Positions 39,831 through 49,732 of a stretch of 64,000 nt of DNA are shown here, piece after piece. The translations under genes were made by a program, and so were the position numbers. Below the pieces are notes generated by a model. The model was not told the origin of the DNA and did no database searches. It saw only the letters and a program-made list of their open reading frames with translations. The DNA comes from Hafnia psychrotolerans (GTDB lineage Bacteria > Pseudomonadota > Gammaproteobacteria > Enterobacterales > Enterobacteriaceae). Positions within the stretch are counted from its first letter, which is position 1. Each line of letters opens with the position of its first letter. Location: the NCBI RefSeq assembly GCF_014639435.1, contig NZ_BMFZ01000004.1, forward strand, positions 1 through 64,000, in the 5' to 3' direction.

Positions 39831-40967
39831 ATGGAACAGAACATTGTCATTGTCGGCTCCGGATTTGCGGCCCGACAACTAGTGAGAAATATCCGTCGTA
39901 TTGATAAACAGGTAGCGATCGTCCTGATCGCGGCGGACAGTGGTGATGAATACAACAAGCCGGAATTGAGTCATGTATTTAGCCTGAAACAGAACGCTGA
40001 CGATCTGACGCGCCAAAGTGCATGCCAATTTGCGCAGGACAACAACCTCACTCTGCACGTCAATACGCAGGTGACCGCGATTGATCGTCATGCAAAACAA
40101 GTTGTATGTGGTGACCAGCGTTTCACTTATCACAAATTGGTGCTGGCGACGGGCGCCCAGGCTATTATGCCTTCCCTGCCGGGCAGCGAGTGGATTTTCA
40201 CCTTCAACAGCCAGAGTGAATACCGGCAGCATCAGGACGTTTTGCAAATGGCGAAACGTGTTATCGTGCTGGGCGCCGGCCTGATTGGTACTGAACTGGC
40301 AATGGATTTGCACCGCGCCGGTAAGCAGGTCACTCTGGTTGATCGCGCTCAAAGTTTGCTTGCCGCATTGATGCCCGCTGAAATCAGCAGCCGCCTACAA
40401 AATAAATTTGGCCAGATGGGTGTGCAACTGGCTCTGAACAATGAGCTGATTGGTATTAACAAAACGGCGGAAGGGCTGGATGTCATGCTGAAAAATGGCT
40501 TGACCGTTAACGCCGATGCAGTGATCGCCGCCATTGGTTTGAAGCCGAGAACGTCATTAGCCGCTGAGGCCGATCTGAAGACTCAGCGCGGTATCCAGGT
40601 GAACAGCCAACTGCAAACTTCGGATCCTGATATTTATGCGCTGGGTGACTGCGCTGAAATCGAGGGCCAGGTATTGTCTTATCTTCAACCGATTCAGATT
40701 GGCGCGATGGTTCTGGCGAAAAACTTGCTGGGTGCCGCTGAAATGCTACGCCTACCGGCCATGCTGGTGAAAGTCAAAACGCCGGAGCTCCCTCTGGTTT
40801 TGGCGGGTGATACGCGTCGTGAAGATCTCAACTGGGAAATAACCCTCAATAGCAACGGTATGATGGCGCGAGGAACCGACCCACAGAAGCGACTCTGTGG
40901 GTTCATCGCCACCGAACAAAACGCGTCACATGGCTTTATGTTGCTACGTGAATTGAGTCTCCAATAA
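39831..40967 (+). CDS. norW: nitric oxide reductase FlRd-NAD(+) reductase
   Basis: FAD enzyme that passes electrons from NADH to the rubredoxin domain of NorV. It has 378 residues (377 in E. coli). FAD-binding IVGSGFAARQLVRNIR at the N-terminus, the NAD loop VLGAGLIGTELAMDL near 145, and the second FAD motif DIYALGDCAEIEG near 265. GGAGG just upstream; co-transcribed with norV. Confidence 0.95.
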   Translation: MEQNIVIVGSGFAARQLVRNIRRIDKQVAIVLIAADSGDEYNKPELSHVFSLKQNADDLTRQSACQFAQDNNLTLHVNTQVTAIDRHAKQVVCGDQRFTYHKLVLATGAQAIMPSLPGSEWIFTFNSQSEYRQHQDVLQMAKRVIVLGAGLIGTELAMDLHRAGKQVTLVDRAQSLLAALMPAEISSRLQNKFGQMGVQLALNNELIGINKTAEGLDVMLKNGLTVNADAVIAAIGLKPRTSLAAEADLKTQRGIQVNSQLQTSDPDIYALGDCAEIEGQVLSYLQPIQIGAMVLAKNLLGAAEMLRLPAMLVKVKTPELPLVLAGDTRREDLNWEITLNSNGMMARGTDPQKRLCGFIATEQNASHGFMLLRELSLQ

Positions 40968-41019
40968 TAGGGCCGATCGCAGCGCATTGACTTAACCGGA
41001 CGCAGACAGGAGAACATGA

Positions 41020-41883
41020 ATGAATAGACTATTGCCTTATAAACTCATGCCCTTATGGGACAGTAAAACGCTGCCTCATCGTTTTACGCAAAAACATAAC
41101 ACTAAAGCCGGAACCTGGGCCAAACTGACTATTCTTCAAGGTTCATTGACCTTCGCAATGATGACGGAGACCGGGGAAGTGACTGAGTCTTTTGTCTTCA
41201 CACCACAAAATGCTTCCCCCTTTATTGAGCCGCAGCAGTGGCACCGGATTGTCTCTTTCTCTGAAGATCTGCAGTGCCAACTTACCTTCTACTGTACGGC
41301 AGAAGACTATTTCACTAAAAAGTATCAGATGACCGGGACGCATTCTGAAGTGATTGAAGCTGCCAAGATTATCCCGCCAGGACGGGCGCTGGATCTGGGC
41401 TGTGGAGTGGGCCGGAACGCTCTCTATTTGAATCTTAAAGGATTTGATGTCACGGCATGGGATAAAAATACGGACAGCATCGCCCATGTTAATAAGCTTA
41501 TCGGATTAGAACAGCTGCCAACCATCAGCGTTGAGGAAAAAGACCTTAATACGCTTGCCTTTGACGGATCGTTTGATTTTATTCTCTCTACCGTCGTTCT
41601 TATGTTCCTTCAGCGCGATCGGATCCCGTTACTGATTGAGAATATGCAGTCTTGCACAGCAAAAGGAGGATATAACTTGATTGTCGCCGCCATGGATAGC
41701 AAAGATTATCCCTGCTTATTGCCTTTCCCATTTACCTTTAAATCAGGCGAGCTTAGGGAATACTATTCAGGCTGGGAGATTATTAAATACAATGAAGATT
41801 TGGGACAACTGCATAAAATCGATGATAATGGTGACCGGATCAAACTCCGGTTTGCCACAATCTTGGCCAGAAAAACCAGTTAA
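41020..41883 (+). CDS. tehB: tellurite-resistance methyltransferase TehB, long form
   Basis: SAM-dependent methyltransferase associated with tellurite resistance. It has 287 residues, like Haemophilus influenzae TehB (286) and unlike the 197-residue E. coli protein. The first ~85 residues are the DUF1971-type domain ([28 protein letters not shown]). The methyltransferase domain has the SAM loop [15 protein letters not shown] and TWD-type WDKN. It follows norW by 52 nt with its own AGGAGA ribosome-binding site, so NorR may also drive it by read-through. No tehA is seen. Confidence 0.88.
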   Translation: MNRLLPYKLMPLWDSKTLPHRFTQKHNTKAGTWAKLTILQGSLTFAMMTETGEVTESFVFTPQNASPFIEPQQWHRIVSFSEDLQCQLTFYCTAEDYFTKKYQMTGTHSEVIEAAKIIPPGRALDLGCGVGRNALYLNLKGFDVTAWDKNTDSIAHVNKLIGLEQLPTISVEEKDLNTLAFDGSFDFILSTVVLMFLQRDRIPLLIENMQSCTAKGGYNLIVAAMDSKDYPCLLPFPFTFKSGELREYYSGWEIIKYNEDLGQLHKIDDNGDRIKLRFATILARKTS

Positions 41884-41907
41884 ATAGCAGGCGGGCTAAG
41901 TCCGCCA

Positions 41908-42284
41908 GCATCCCTTTCAAAAAACCACACGCGGCGAAATTACCCACCTGGTTATCGACTCCACCGGATTAAAAGTCTTCGGTGAAGGTGAGTGGAAGGT
42001 TAAAAAACACGGCCAGGAAAAGCGCCGCGTCTGGCGAAAACTGCACCTGGCTGTGGGCGTCGATATTCACGAAGTTATCTGCGCTGATCTGTCCCTGAAC
42101 AACGTGACCGACGCGGAGGCATTCCCGGCGCTGATCCCACCGCGAGCTCGCGGCAGGTTATTGGCCAGTGGAGTATGTTGAGCGAAAGAAAGCAGTCGCG
42201 AGGCAGCGACTCACGGGGAGCAACGCCTACTGGAAATGGAACACAGCTTATAACCGGCGGTCGGTGGCCGAAACGGCGATATAA
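41908..42284 (+). pseudogene. IS5-family (IS903-group) transposase fragment
   Basis: Reads TRGEITHLVIDSTGLKVFGE and on through KRRVWRKLHLAV and LSLNNVTDAEAFPALI, the central DDE domain of an IS903-type transposase. About 35 codons are then missing (the family has a second ALI before PPR), and a frameshift moves to ELAAGYWPVEYVERKKAVA and RLTGSNAYWKWNTAYNRRS, which ends at a stop after AETAI. Both ends of the gene are absent. Clearly inactive. It starts just after tehB. Confidence 0.8.
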
Positions 42285-42555
42285 CATATCTCCAAATGCC
42301 AAGGGGCAAAATGTAATTTTTATGTAAAGAAGTCTAAAATTTTTACCATAAAACTCCATTTTTTTTGCGACATTTTTTAACAATGAGCAACCCCAAGACA
42401 CTTAACCAAAACTTTGTGGATAAAATCACACATGAAACTGTCAGACAATCTACAGCCCCCCGAGAGATAATTTACTGATAATAAATAAAATAAATCATTT
42501 TCATATAAGTATTTTTGTCAGGAGAACATGTGAAAAACATCAAAGTTTCGGAAGG

Positions 42556-42783
42556 CTATCGATTGCCAGGGTAGAAAATCGCACCGCCAAGCGGAAACAT
42601 GTCGATCAGCGTCACGTCCACCTCCGGCCACGGCATACCAGGACGGTTAAACAGTTCTCCCTCAAGATCTTTGATCTTTTTGATATCAGCGGCTTCGCGA
42701 CAGACATCGTTGACGGCCCTGCCCGCTTCGACTGATTTCAGAACGGTGAAGATCGGCTGTTCGGTAAATCGGGCTTTGTGCAT
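42556..42783 (-). pseudogene. chimeric OrfA-like IS remnant
   Basis: A 75-codon frame whose first half (MHKARFTEQPIFTVLKSVEA, then AVNDVCREAADIKKIKDLE) matches the start of IS3-type OrfA proteins, but with the helix-turn-helix middle deleted. The second half (from NRPGMPWPEVDV to the stop) is unrelated and unrecognised. Most likely a deletion scar. The stretch 42285-42555 is AT-rich without a gene. Confidence 0.5.
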
Positions 42784-42954
42784 GGCGATCTCCTCACTGG
42801 GACATAATCAGTATGTCGGAAGATCTCTAAAGTGGATGGGATGTTTTGGTGGGATAATTACCGTTTTATAAGGTCACCATATGTTGTGCCTAGCGTGCAG
42901 CGACCGGTGACGACACACTTTGGCACGCGGGTTTGGCTATCTCCATCGGTTAAA

Positions 42955-42978
42955 ATATGGTGGCAGACGGGCTGCCAC
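42955..42978 (-). terminator. terminator of the small periplasmic protein gene
   Basis: Minus-strand stem GTGGCAG/CTGCCAC with a 5-nt loop followed by CATATTTTAA, just past the stop at 42986. Confidence 0.65.
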
Positions 42979-42985
42979 ATGAGGA

Positions 42986-43468
42986 TTATTTATTTTTCCA
43001 GTTGGTGGACACCGGGTTCGTCACTGTGTTTTTTTCCTGGGTATAAGTGCCGTTCTGCTGGGCAATGGCTTCGCCAGTATCAACAATCGCGTTCTGGATA
43101 AACACGTTTTTCTCGTCTCCACGGACGAAGGTTAACTGATGAAAGGCCGTTTTATTGCCCCAGTCGCTAGAAGGTAGCGAAATGAAACGCACCGTGAAGG
43201 TTTCATCATCGAACTTGCCCTGCATGGTGTAAACGCCATAGTGGTTTTCACCCTGCGAAATGATTTTATAGGTACCGTTGTCGTAGTAATAAATCTCGGC
43301 ATCGGGGAACGGTTTTTTGTCGTACATTTTACGGTAATGCAGCACCTGCTTAATGGTAGGTTGACCGAAGCTGACCGTCAGGTTTTTACCATCTGCTGAG
43401 GTCGTCAGCCCTGCGGCGTGAGCACTGCTCATGAGCATTAACAAACTTGCCGTTGCGATGACTTTCAC
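42986..43468 (-). CDS. secreted protein of unknown function, 160 aa
   Basis: Not recognised. The N-terminus is a clean signal peptide (MKVIATASLLMLMSSAHAAG, cleavage likely after AHA), so the product is probably periplasmic or exported. The mature ~140 residues are rich in Tyr, Thr and beta-branched residues (YYYDNGTYKI, FTVRFISLPS, QLTFVRG), suggesting a small beta-sandwich or barrel. There are no cysteines and no catalytic motif. It has its own terminator, sits alone between IS remnants and the LysR operon, and appears intact, so it may be under selection. Confidence 0.75.
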   Translation of the reverse strand: MKVIATASLLMLMSSAHAAGLTTSADGKNLTVSFGQPTIKQVLHYRKMYDKKPFPDAEIYYYDNGTYKIISQGENHYGVYTMQGKFDDETFTVRFISLPSSDWGNKTAFHQLTFVRGDEKNVFIQNAIVDTGEAIAQQNGTYTQEKNTVTNPVSTNWKNK

Positions 43469-43984
43469 TTCACTTCTCCTGGTCTGATGCTATGGATGAT
43501 GTGCGCCAACCTACTGAAACTGCATTCTAAATTGGCACTGTTACAAATTTTCATGTGGGCACTGCATAAAGAGCAGGCAGAATCATTTTACTTTGGTGAT
43601 CCACTGGGTGAGATGCCTCTGGTGAACAGCGTTTTTGAAATGAAGAACCAGGCGGCGGCTGAGCAGGCAAAGACCTTACTGCACAGAAATAACGACGACA
43701 GGAAAAAGGCCAGATAGTGCATCTTCGGTTACCCCCCGAGTAGAAAGACACCATTAATTTACACAGGAAATAGTAATCAAGAGTTATTATTTTATTTGAA
43801 AATGTAACTGTCAGGTAGCCTGCTGGTTTTGTCGCATGAACAATGAAAAGTCAGAGCAGTATCTTAAGCCGTGGTGAGGGCGAAATACCGATCGCGTGAT
43901 GTCATTGCGCCGTCACATGGCTGCCACGTTATTGTCAATAACATGCTTTATGTTGCCCTTTTATCTGCAGGTACCACATAAAAT
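43469..43984. other. spacer upstream of the LysR gene
   Basis: No supportable gene. A 76-codon frame at 43487-43717 lacks homology I can recognise and a clear ribosome-binding site. The right part must carry the promoter for the LysR/ABC operon; no operator was identified. Confidence 0.3.
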
Positions 43985-44866
43985 ATGTTACCGCCACTTC
44001 GTGCATTGGTCGCCTTTGAGACTGTAGCCAGACTGGGGTCTATTGGGGCCGCTGCCAGGGAGTTACATGTTACGCAAGCGGCGGTGAGCCAGCAGTTAAA
44101 AAGCCTGGAGCACTATCTCAGTTGTGCATTGTTTAAACGCAACTCCCGCGGTGTGGTGTTGACAGCGGCTGCTCAGCAGTACCTTCCTGTTGTCACCGGC
44201 TCCTTGCAGCACCTGCGGCTACAGACGGAAATGCTGTTCGGCAAGCAACAACCTGATGTGTTACGCATCAAAGTCAATCATTCCATTGGCCATAACTGGC
44301 TGATCCCGAAACTTGCAGATTTTACTGCCCGATTCCCGTTTATTCGCCTCGATCTCACCTCGGTAGACTGGCCCTCCCGTGAGCCCTGTGCTGATGCCGA
44401 TGTCGAAATCACTAACGGTTTTATCGAAAGCGAAAACACGCATGCAGAGCGATTATTGCAGGAACTCTGGTTAATGGTGTGTTCACCTGGCTTTAAACAC
44501 CAGCATGCAAGCGCGTTATTAAAAGGCGAGTTATCAGCGTTACCGGCAATTCAGGTTAAAGGCTACGAAGAGAGCTGGATGCAATGGCTAACCCATAACC
44601 AACGGGTGCCGGTTGCCCCCAATGTTCAACTGACATTGAGTAACTCCCTGCATGGTCTGGAAGCGGTTAAACAGGGTATGGGGATAATGTTGGTACGTTC
44701 GCTGGTCGCAGCGCGGGACATTCAGGCCGGTAGTGTCGTACAAGCACTGCCTGGTTCGATGCCTGCCGAATCCAGCCACTACCTGATCACGCCCAATAAA
44801 CGGGATGCAAAAGTTAACTTCTTCTGTGACTGGCTGCATCAACAAAACATCGTTGACCTCTCTTAA
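43985..44866 (+). CDS. LysR-family regulator (GcvA-like)
   Basis: A 293-residue LysR-type regulator. The winged helix-turn-helix fills residues 1-60 (LRALVAFETVARLGSIGAAA, then ELHVTQAAVSQQLKSLE) and resembles the GcvA/AmpR branch. The C-terminal part is the effector-binding periplasmic-like domain (RIKVNHSIGHNWLIPKL onward). It lies upstream of, and on the same strand as, the ABC importer genes, 134 nt before them, so it is probably their local regulator; the inducer is unknown. Confidence 0.88.
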   Translation: MLPPLRALVAFETVARLGSIGAAARELHVTQAAVSQQLKSLEHYLSCALFKRNSRGVVLTAAAQQYLPVVTGSLQHLRLQTEMLFGKQQPDVLRIKVNHSIGHNWLIPKLADFTARFPFIRLDLTSVDWPSREPCADADVEITNGFIESENTHAERLLQELWLMVCSPGFKHQHASALLKGELSALPAIQVKGYEESWMQWLTHNQRVPVAPNVQLTLSNSLHGLEAVKQGMGIMLVRSLVAARDIQAGSVVQALPGSMPAESSHYLITPNKRDAKVNFFCDWLHQQNIVDLS

Positions 44867-45000
44867 ACGAGCTAACGCTCGCCCCCTGTAGACCCAAGAA
44901 AATGTTATGGCAGGCATCGGAAAATATGACGTTGTTACCACAAAACCTGTCATACGCATTTCATAGAGTAGCGCAAACACATCACGTGGCGGCCGGGATC

Positions 45001-45885
45001 ATGAAAATACGAGTTCAATCGCTCATGTCAAAAGGTAGGGTTTTGCTGTTTATCATGCCATTGATGCTGCCGCTGATCACATTCTGGGTGATTCCGTTTA
45101 TCTGTAGTGTTTATATCAGCTTTACCGATTGGGATTATATTTCGCCGAGCTACCATTTTGTCGGTTTTGAAAATTATCAGTACATGCTGGAAGACAGCGA
45201 TTTTCACCAGGCATTATTGAATACCTTCTGGTTCTCGCTCGGGGTGGTGATCCCAACGGTGGGACTGGGATTGATCTTTGCTCTATTGCTGCACAAGAAT
45301 TTTTCCGGTAGCCAGTTTTACCGCGCAGTTATTTTCTCCCCGTGGATCACCCCCACCGTGGCGGTCTCTATCGTTTGGTCCTGGGTCTTTGAAACCAAAG
45401 GGGGGTTGCTTAATGGGTTGCTGACGGCGTTGCATATTGCCCCGGTGCCTTGGCTGGAAAACGGTAATAGCGCGATGGTCGCGGTGATCATTGTTACGGT
45501 CTGGCAGGCCATTGGCTGGACCATGCTGTTTTATATCAGCGCACTGAATAAGATCCCGGTGTCACTGTTTGAAGCATCATTGATTGATGGCTGCAGCCCG
45601 CTGACACGTTTTTTTAAAATAACCTTGCCGCTTATTTCGCCCACCAGCTTTTTCCTGGTGATCGTTAATATGGTCACGGCTGTACAGGCATTTGATCAAT
45701 TCCAGATTTTAACTCAAGGCGGTCCAGGTGGGACTACCCGAACCTTGCTTTATCTGTTTTATCAGCAGGCATTCGAGCAATACAACATGGGGCCAGCCGC
45801 AGCGACCTCGCTGATTATATTGCTGATCACCGGGGTGCTCACCCTGCTCAATACCCTGATGGGGAAACGTTGGGTATTTTTCTAA
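45001..45885 (+). CDS. ABC importer permease, UgpA/MalF type
   Basis: Inner-membrane subunit of a carbohydrate-uptake (CUT1) ABC transporter, 294 residues from the ATG at 45001 (45025 is also possible; neither has a strong ribosome-binding site). Six membrane segments; the cytoplasmic EAA loop that contacts the ATPase is EASLIDGCSPLTRFFKITLP. The motif ILTQGGPGGTTRTLLYLFYQ near the C-terminus is typical of sn-glycerol-3-phosphate and sugar permeases. It pairs with the permease 10 nt downstream. Confidence 0.9.
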   Translation: MKIRVQSLMSKGRVLLFIMPLMLPLITFWVIPFICSVYISFTDWDYISPSYHFVGFENYQYMLEDSDFHQALLNTFWFSLGVVIPTVGLGLIFALLLHKNFSGSQFYRAVIFSPWITPTVAVSIVWSWVFETKGGLLNGLLTALHIAPVPWLENGNSAMVAVIIVTVWQAIGWTMLFYISALNKIPVSLFEASLIDGCSPLTRFFKITLPLISPTSFFLVIVNMVTAVQAFDQFQILTQGGPGGTTRTLLYLFYQQAFEQYNMGPAAATSLIILLITGVLTLLNTLMGKRWVFF

Positions 45886-45895
45886 AGGCCACATT

Positions 45896-46855
45896 ATGAC
45901 GATGCAATCTAGTGATATGTTGGTGGGACATTGCCAGCGCAAGGCGGATGTAAGGTCAGAACATCCCGGACAACATTCCGCAACAACAGGATCGCTGGAT
46001 CAGCAAAGAAAAGCTGCCACGCGCAAACCGCTGCGAAAAGCGGTCATTGCCAAACACGTAGTACTTATTTCATCCGGTTTGATCATGGTATTCCCATTTA
46101 TTTGGATGTTGTTAGGCTCGATGAAGTCCAATGATGAAATATTCAGCAATCCATTGGACATTCTTCCGGAACATTTCCACTGGGAAAACGTGAGCAAAAC
46201 GTTTCAACTGGCCCCTTTTGGCCTGTATATCTTCAACAGCTTTACCGTCGCCTTCTTCACCACGTTGCTGGTGATTATTAACTCAGCAATGTTTGCCTAT
46301 GCTATCACTCAGTTGCGCTTTCGCTCACGCACATTGCTCTACTTGCTGGTCATGGCCTGTTACATGCTACCCGGTGCAGTGACCTACATCCCGTCGTATA
46401 TCATCCTGGCCAAAATGGGGTTACTCGACAGTCACACCGGACTCATTATTTCCAGCGCCGCCAGTGTCTTCGGCGTCTTCTACCTGCGTCAGGTGTTTTT
46501 ACAAATCCATCCGTCACTGGTGGAGGCCGCGCGCATTGATGGCGCCAGTGAATTGAAAATCCTCTGGGCAATCGTCCTGCCACAATGCAAAGCCTCCATC
46601 ACCACCCTGTCCCTGATCACTTTTATTACAGAGTACAACAGCTACATGTGGCCGAATTTGGTGATCACCACTCAGCAGCGGGCGCTCATCGCCACAGGAA
46701 TACGCCAATTCTTTATTGCACAGGGTAACTATGGCCTTAACTGGTCGCAAATTATGGCTGCTAGCAGTATTGCCGTCATACCTCTGCTGATCCTTTTCAT
46801 GGTATGTCAAAAAACGATCTTATCCGGCATCGCCGATAACGGTGTAAAAGAGTGA
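45896..46855 (+). CDS. ABC importer permease, UgpE/MalG type
   Basis: Second CUT1 permease, 319 residues, six membrane segments. It has a long hydrophilic N-terminal extension of about 50 residues before the first segment (VVLISSGLIMVFPFIWMLLG), longer than usual, so translation may start further in. The EAA loop is EAARIDGASELKILWAIVLP. It directly abuts the binding-protein gene downstream (no gap). Confidence 0.9.
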   Translation: MTMQSSDMLVGHCQRKADVRSEHPGQHSATTGSLDQQRKAATRKPLRKAVIAKHVVLISSGLIMVFPFIWMLLGSMKSNDEIFSNPLDILPEHFHWENVSKTFQLAPFGLYIFNSFTVAFFTTLLVIINSAMFAYAITQLRFRSRTLLYLLVMACYMLPGAVTYIPSYIILAKMGLLDSHTGLIISSAASVFGVFYLRQVFLQIHPSLVEAARIDGASELKILWAIVLPQCKASITTLSLITFITEYNSYMWPNLVITTQQRALIATGIRQFFIAQGNYGLNWSQIMAASSIAVIPLLILFMVCQKTILSGIADNGVKE

Positions 46856-48145
46856 ATGAAGATGAAACTGAAAAAACTTGCAATAGTATTTACCGGTTTT
46901 GCTATGGGTTCACTGGCTATGGCAGCCAATGCAAACGCCCAAACTGAAGTCGATTTTTGGTACTCAGGCGGTACCAAACCTCAACAAATGATGACCAAAC
47001 TGATTGAAGAATTTAATAACAGTCAGCATGACTATGTCATTAAAGGGGCACTTCAGGGCAGTTACGCAGAGACCTACCAAAAGCTGCAGGCCGGTATGGC
47101 ATCTAAAACGGCACCGGCATTTGCCCTGCTGGACTCAAATCAGGCTAACGCTATGGCAGGCCGGGGATTGGTTCGCGATCTTCGACCTTATATGGATGAA
47201 ACCTTTAATTTTGCTGATTTCATCAGTGCTTTCCGTCAGCAGGTCACTTCCCCAGGAGGTGACATCTATGGCATGCCCGCCTACGGAACCACACAAATTT
47301 TCTACTACAACAAGGCGAAGCTGGCCGAATACGGCTTCACCCCAGCCGATCTGGCCACCTGGCAGGGTGTCGCCAAAGTCGCAGCCAAAGTGACCCAAAA
47401 AGACGCCCAGGGCAATACCCTCTATTACGGCTGGGAGCCTATGTGGGGCGAAGACAATCTGGTGGATGCCGCGCTGTCTAACGGGGCTAAAGTGTTGAGT
47501 GATGATGGCAAAACCGTGCTGATCGATTCTGCGCAATGGGTCAGCGTATGGGAAAATTTCCGCACGTGGTTGCATAAAGATAAGACCATGCGTATCCACC
47601 ACGGTGGCCAGGGTTGGGAGTATTGGTACAAGACCATTGATGATGTGATGAAAGATCGCGCGCTGGGTTATACCGGATCATCTGGCGATCAGGGTGATCT
47701 GGACTTTAGCAAACTTGCCGCGGCCACACAGCCCGGCTGGGGCAATCACCCTGCGGTGCCTCAGGCCGGCGCCTTGGTTTTTGTGATGCCAAAAGGCACT
47801 GACGATAACGCCGCCAAGGGAGCCTTCAAATTTATGACGTTCTACACCAACCCGGTAAATACGGCGCGTTGGTCAATGTTTACCGGATATATTCCGGTGC
47901 GGCAAAGTGTGAAGGATGTGGCTGAATATCAAAGTTACACCCAGCATAACCCACAGGCCTTAATCCCATTGAAACAGGCCTCGATCGCCAGCAAAAATTT
48001 CCTGGATCCGACAAATGGCCAAATTGTTGATGCCTTGTCTATCGCGGCAGATCAGGTCGAAATCGAAAACATCCCCGCCGACAAAGCACTTAAACAGGCG
48101 GCCATACGTGCACAGCGTGCACTCGACCGCGTTAACCGACCTTAA
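46856..48145 (+). CDS. ABC importer solute-binding protein, UgpB type
   Basis: Periplasmic binding protein of 429 residues with a signal peptide ending near NANAQ. The mature part begins TEVDFWYSGGTKPQQMMTKL, like family-1 extracellular binding proteins of the UgpB group, and contains the family pieces YGMPAYGTTQIFYYNKAKLAE and GALVFVMPKG. A second in-frame ATG two codons on (46862) is an alternative start. The ligand cannot be read from sequence; glycerol-phosphate-like compounds are suggested by similarity and by the neighbouring phosphatase genes. Confidence 0.9.
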   Translation: MKMKLKKLAIVFTGFAMGSLAMAANANAQTEVDFWYSGGTKPQQMMTKLIEEFNNSQHDYVIKGALQGSYAETYQKLQAGMASKTAPAFALLDSNQANAMAGRGLVRDLRPYMDETFNFADFISAFRQQVTSPGGDIYGMPAYGTTQIFYYNKAKLAEYGFTPADLATWQGVAKVAAKVTQKDAQGNTLYYGWEPMWGEDNLVDAALSNGAKVLSDDGKTVLIDSAQWVSVWENFRTWLHKDKTMRIHHGGQGWEYWYKTIDDVMKDRALGYTGSSGDQGDLDFSKLAAATQPGWGNHPAVPQAGALVFVMPKGTDDNAAKGAFKFMTFYTNPVNTARWSMFTGYIPVRQSVKDVAEYQSYTQHNPQALIPLKQASIASKNFLDPTNGQIVDALSIAADQVEIENIPADKALKQAAIRAQRALDRVNRP

Positions 48146-48241
48146 CCAGCTAAAACGCAGGCTTCAGGATGGCGGGTTTTTCCCCGTATTCTCAGCCTGC
48201 TGAACTGATTGTCTCGATTTCCATGAATAAGAGAGGCCCAC

Positions 48242-49732
48242 ATGCTGACGTTTTCCGGTGAACTGACTCACGGTCATCAGTTTAAAACGTTTGAAGTGTC
48301 CACGGGGACCCAAAGGTTGCGCCTTTCAGGCACCACCCTTAAACCGGGGTTTTTGTATGCCTACCTGTATGATGCCAGGCGGCAATTAAGGGCCAGCATA
48401 TTGTTACAAAAACCAGAAAAAACAGTGGTAATCAGCCATAAAAGTGCGTCGCTGGGTGGTATTGCCGGCGAGATCCCGCCTGGGCGTTGGACCCTACATA
48501 TCTACAACCTTGAGGGCGAAGATCGCAACCACAATCCCATGCTTTATCGCATTGAGGTGACAACCGAGCACCTCGCGGGTGATGAACTCGACCGGATCCT
48601 TATGCCGACGGTACCGAATCTGAATGCGGATAATGAGATTATTTTTGACTACCGGGCGATGAAAAATCCGGCATCCGGTTGGTACCGTGGAGATATGCAT
48701 GCCCATACGGTACTTTCTGATGGGCATAATACGCTGGAGGCCGCGGTAGCCATCATAAAGCGCCAGCAGTTGGATTTTATCTTCCTGACTGAGCATAACA
48801 TCTGCCATCCTGCACTGCCGGACTGCGAGGATACGTTAGTGCTACCGGGGATAGAAATCACCACTGATAGAGGTCATTTCAATGTCCATGGTCCGCAGAA
48901 AGGATTGGCGATGTTTGATGCTGATTGTTCCAGCGAGGCATTGATCCACCAGGGCCTGGCGATCGCCAACAGTGCGCAGCAAACGGGTACTAAACAAAAC
49001 ACAGTGACTGGCAATATCAGTATCAATCATCCCATGATGAAACCCTGGCATTGGCAATATGCATCAATGCCGCTGTCGCAAGTCCATACAATGGAAATTT
49101 GCTGTGACCCGACCTGGTCTACGTCCCCCGCGGCGACAGAATCTGCACTTAACGTACTGAATACCCTGTGGAACAACGGCCAGAGGATTTATGCCGTGGG
49201 TGGCAGCGACAGCCATCTCACGCCCCAAGAGCGCAATCCGCAAGCAACCGAACCCTCAATTTACGGCGATCCTGCAACCTTTGTGTTTTCACACGGATTG
49301 TGTGGCGAGGGCATTCTGACCGGGCTTCGTCAAGGCCATGTCTATATTGAGCGACGTTGTGGACTCATGGTCAATATCAACCAGGGCCATGTGCTGCCGG
49401 GCCAAGATGTCGGCGACAATAACGTGAATATACATGTCAGCGTCACTGACCGTACCGCACCCTACTATGCCGAATGCGTTGCCGACGGCAAGGTGATCTC
49501 ATGTGGTCAGATAAAACCAGAAGGCATTGATTTTAAAGCTGATATGCGGCACTACGCCTGGGTGAGGATTGATATTCGCCGTGGCGATCTGCCTCGCGAG
49601 CCTGGACAGGTGGGCGGCGAATTCGAAGCAATGGTCAACCCGGTGTTTAATGGGCAACGCGGGCATTTTGCGCAACCCCAAATAAATACCTGGGGCGAAC
49701 TGATAGCAGCGATGAATAGAAATGGACATTAA
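48242..49732 (+). CDS. PHP-domain metallohydrolase (CehA/McbA-like)
   Basis: A 496-residue protein. Residues 1-140 form a beta-rich N-terminal domain of unknown role. The PHP domain follows, with metal ligands in GDMHAHTVLSDG (His153, His155), FLTEHN (His185), a middle INHPMMKPW and the C-terminal GGSDSH. PHP enzymes hydrolyse phosphoesters; the CehA/McbA group also includes ester and carbamate hydrolases. No signal peptide is apparent, so it probably acts in the cytosol on the imported compound. The next gene starts 11 nt before its stop, indicating tight coupling. Confidence 0.85.
   Translation: MLTFSGELTHGHQFKTFEVSTGTQRLRLSGTTLKPGFLYAYLYDARRQLRASILLQKPEKTVVISHKSASLGGIAGEIPPGRWTLHIYNLEGEDRNHNPMLYRIEVTTEHLAGDELDRILMPTVPNLNADNEIIFDYRAMKNPASGWYRGDMHAHTVLSDGHNTLEAAVAIIKRQQLDFIFLTEHNICHPALPDCEDTLVLPGIEITTDRGHFNVHGPQKGLAMFDADCSSEALIHQGLAIANSAQQTGTKQNTVTGNISINHPMMKPWHWQYASMPLSQVHTMEICCDPTWSTSPAATESALNVLNTLWNNGQRIYAVGGSDSHLTPQERNPQATEPSIYGDPATFVFSHGLCGEGILTGLRQGHVYIERRCGLMVNINQGHVLPGQDVGDNNVNIHVSVTDRTAPYYAECVADGKVISCGQIKPEGIDFKADMRHYAWVRIDIRRGDLPREPGQVGGEFEAMVNPVFNGQRGHFAQPQINTWGELIAAMNRNGH

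Noticed and set aside
43487..43717. A 76-codon frame divergent from the orphan secreted protein
   Set aside because: No recognisable similarity, no clear ribosome-binding site and it starts within a likely promoter region.
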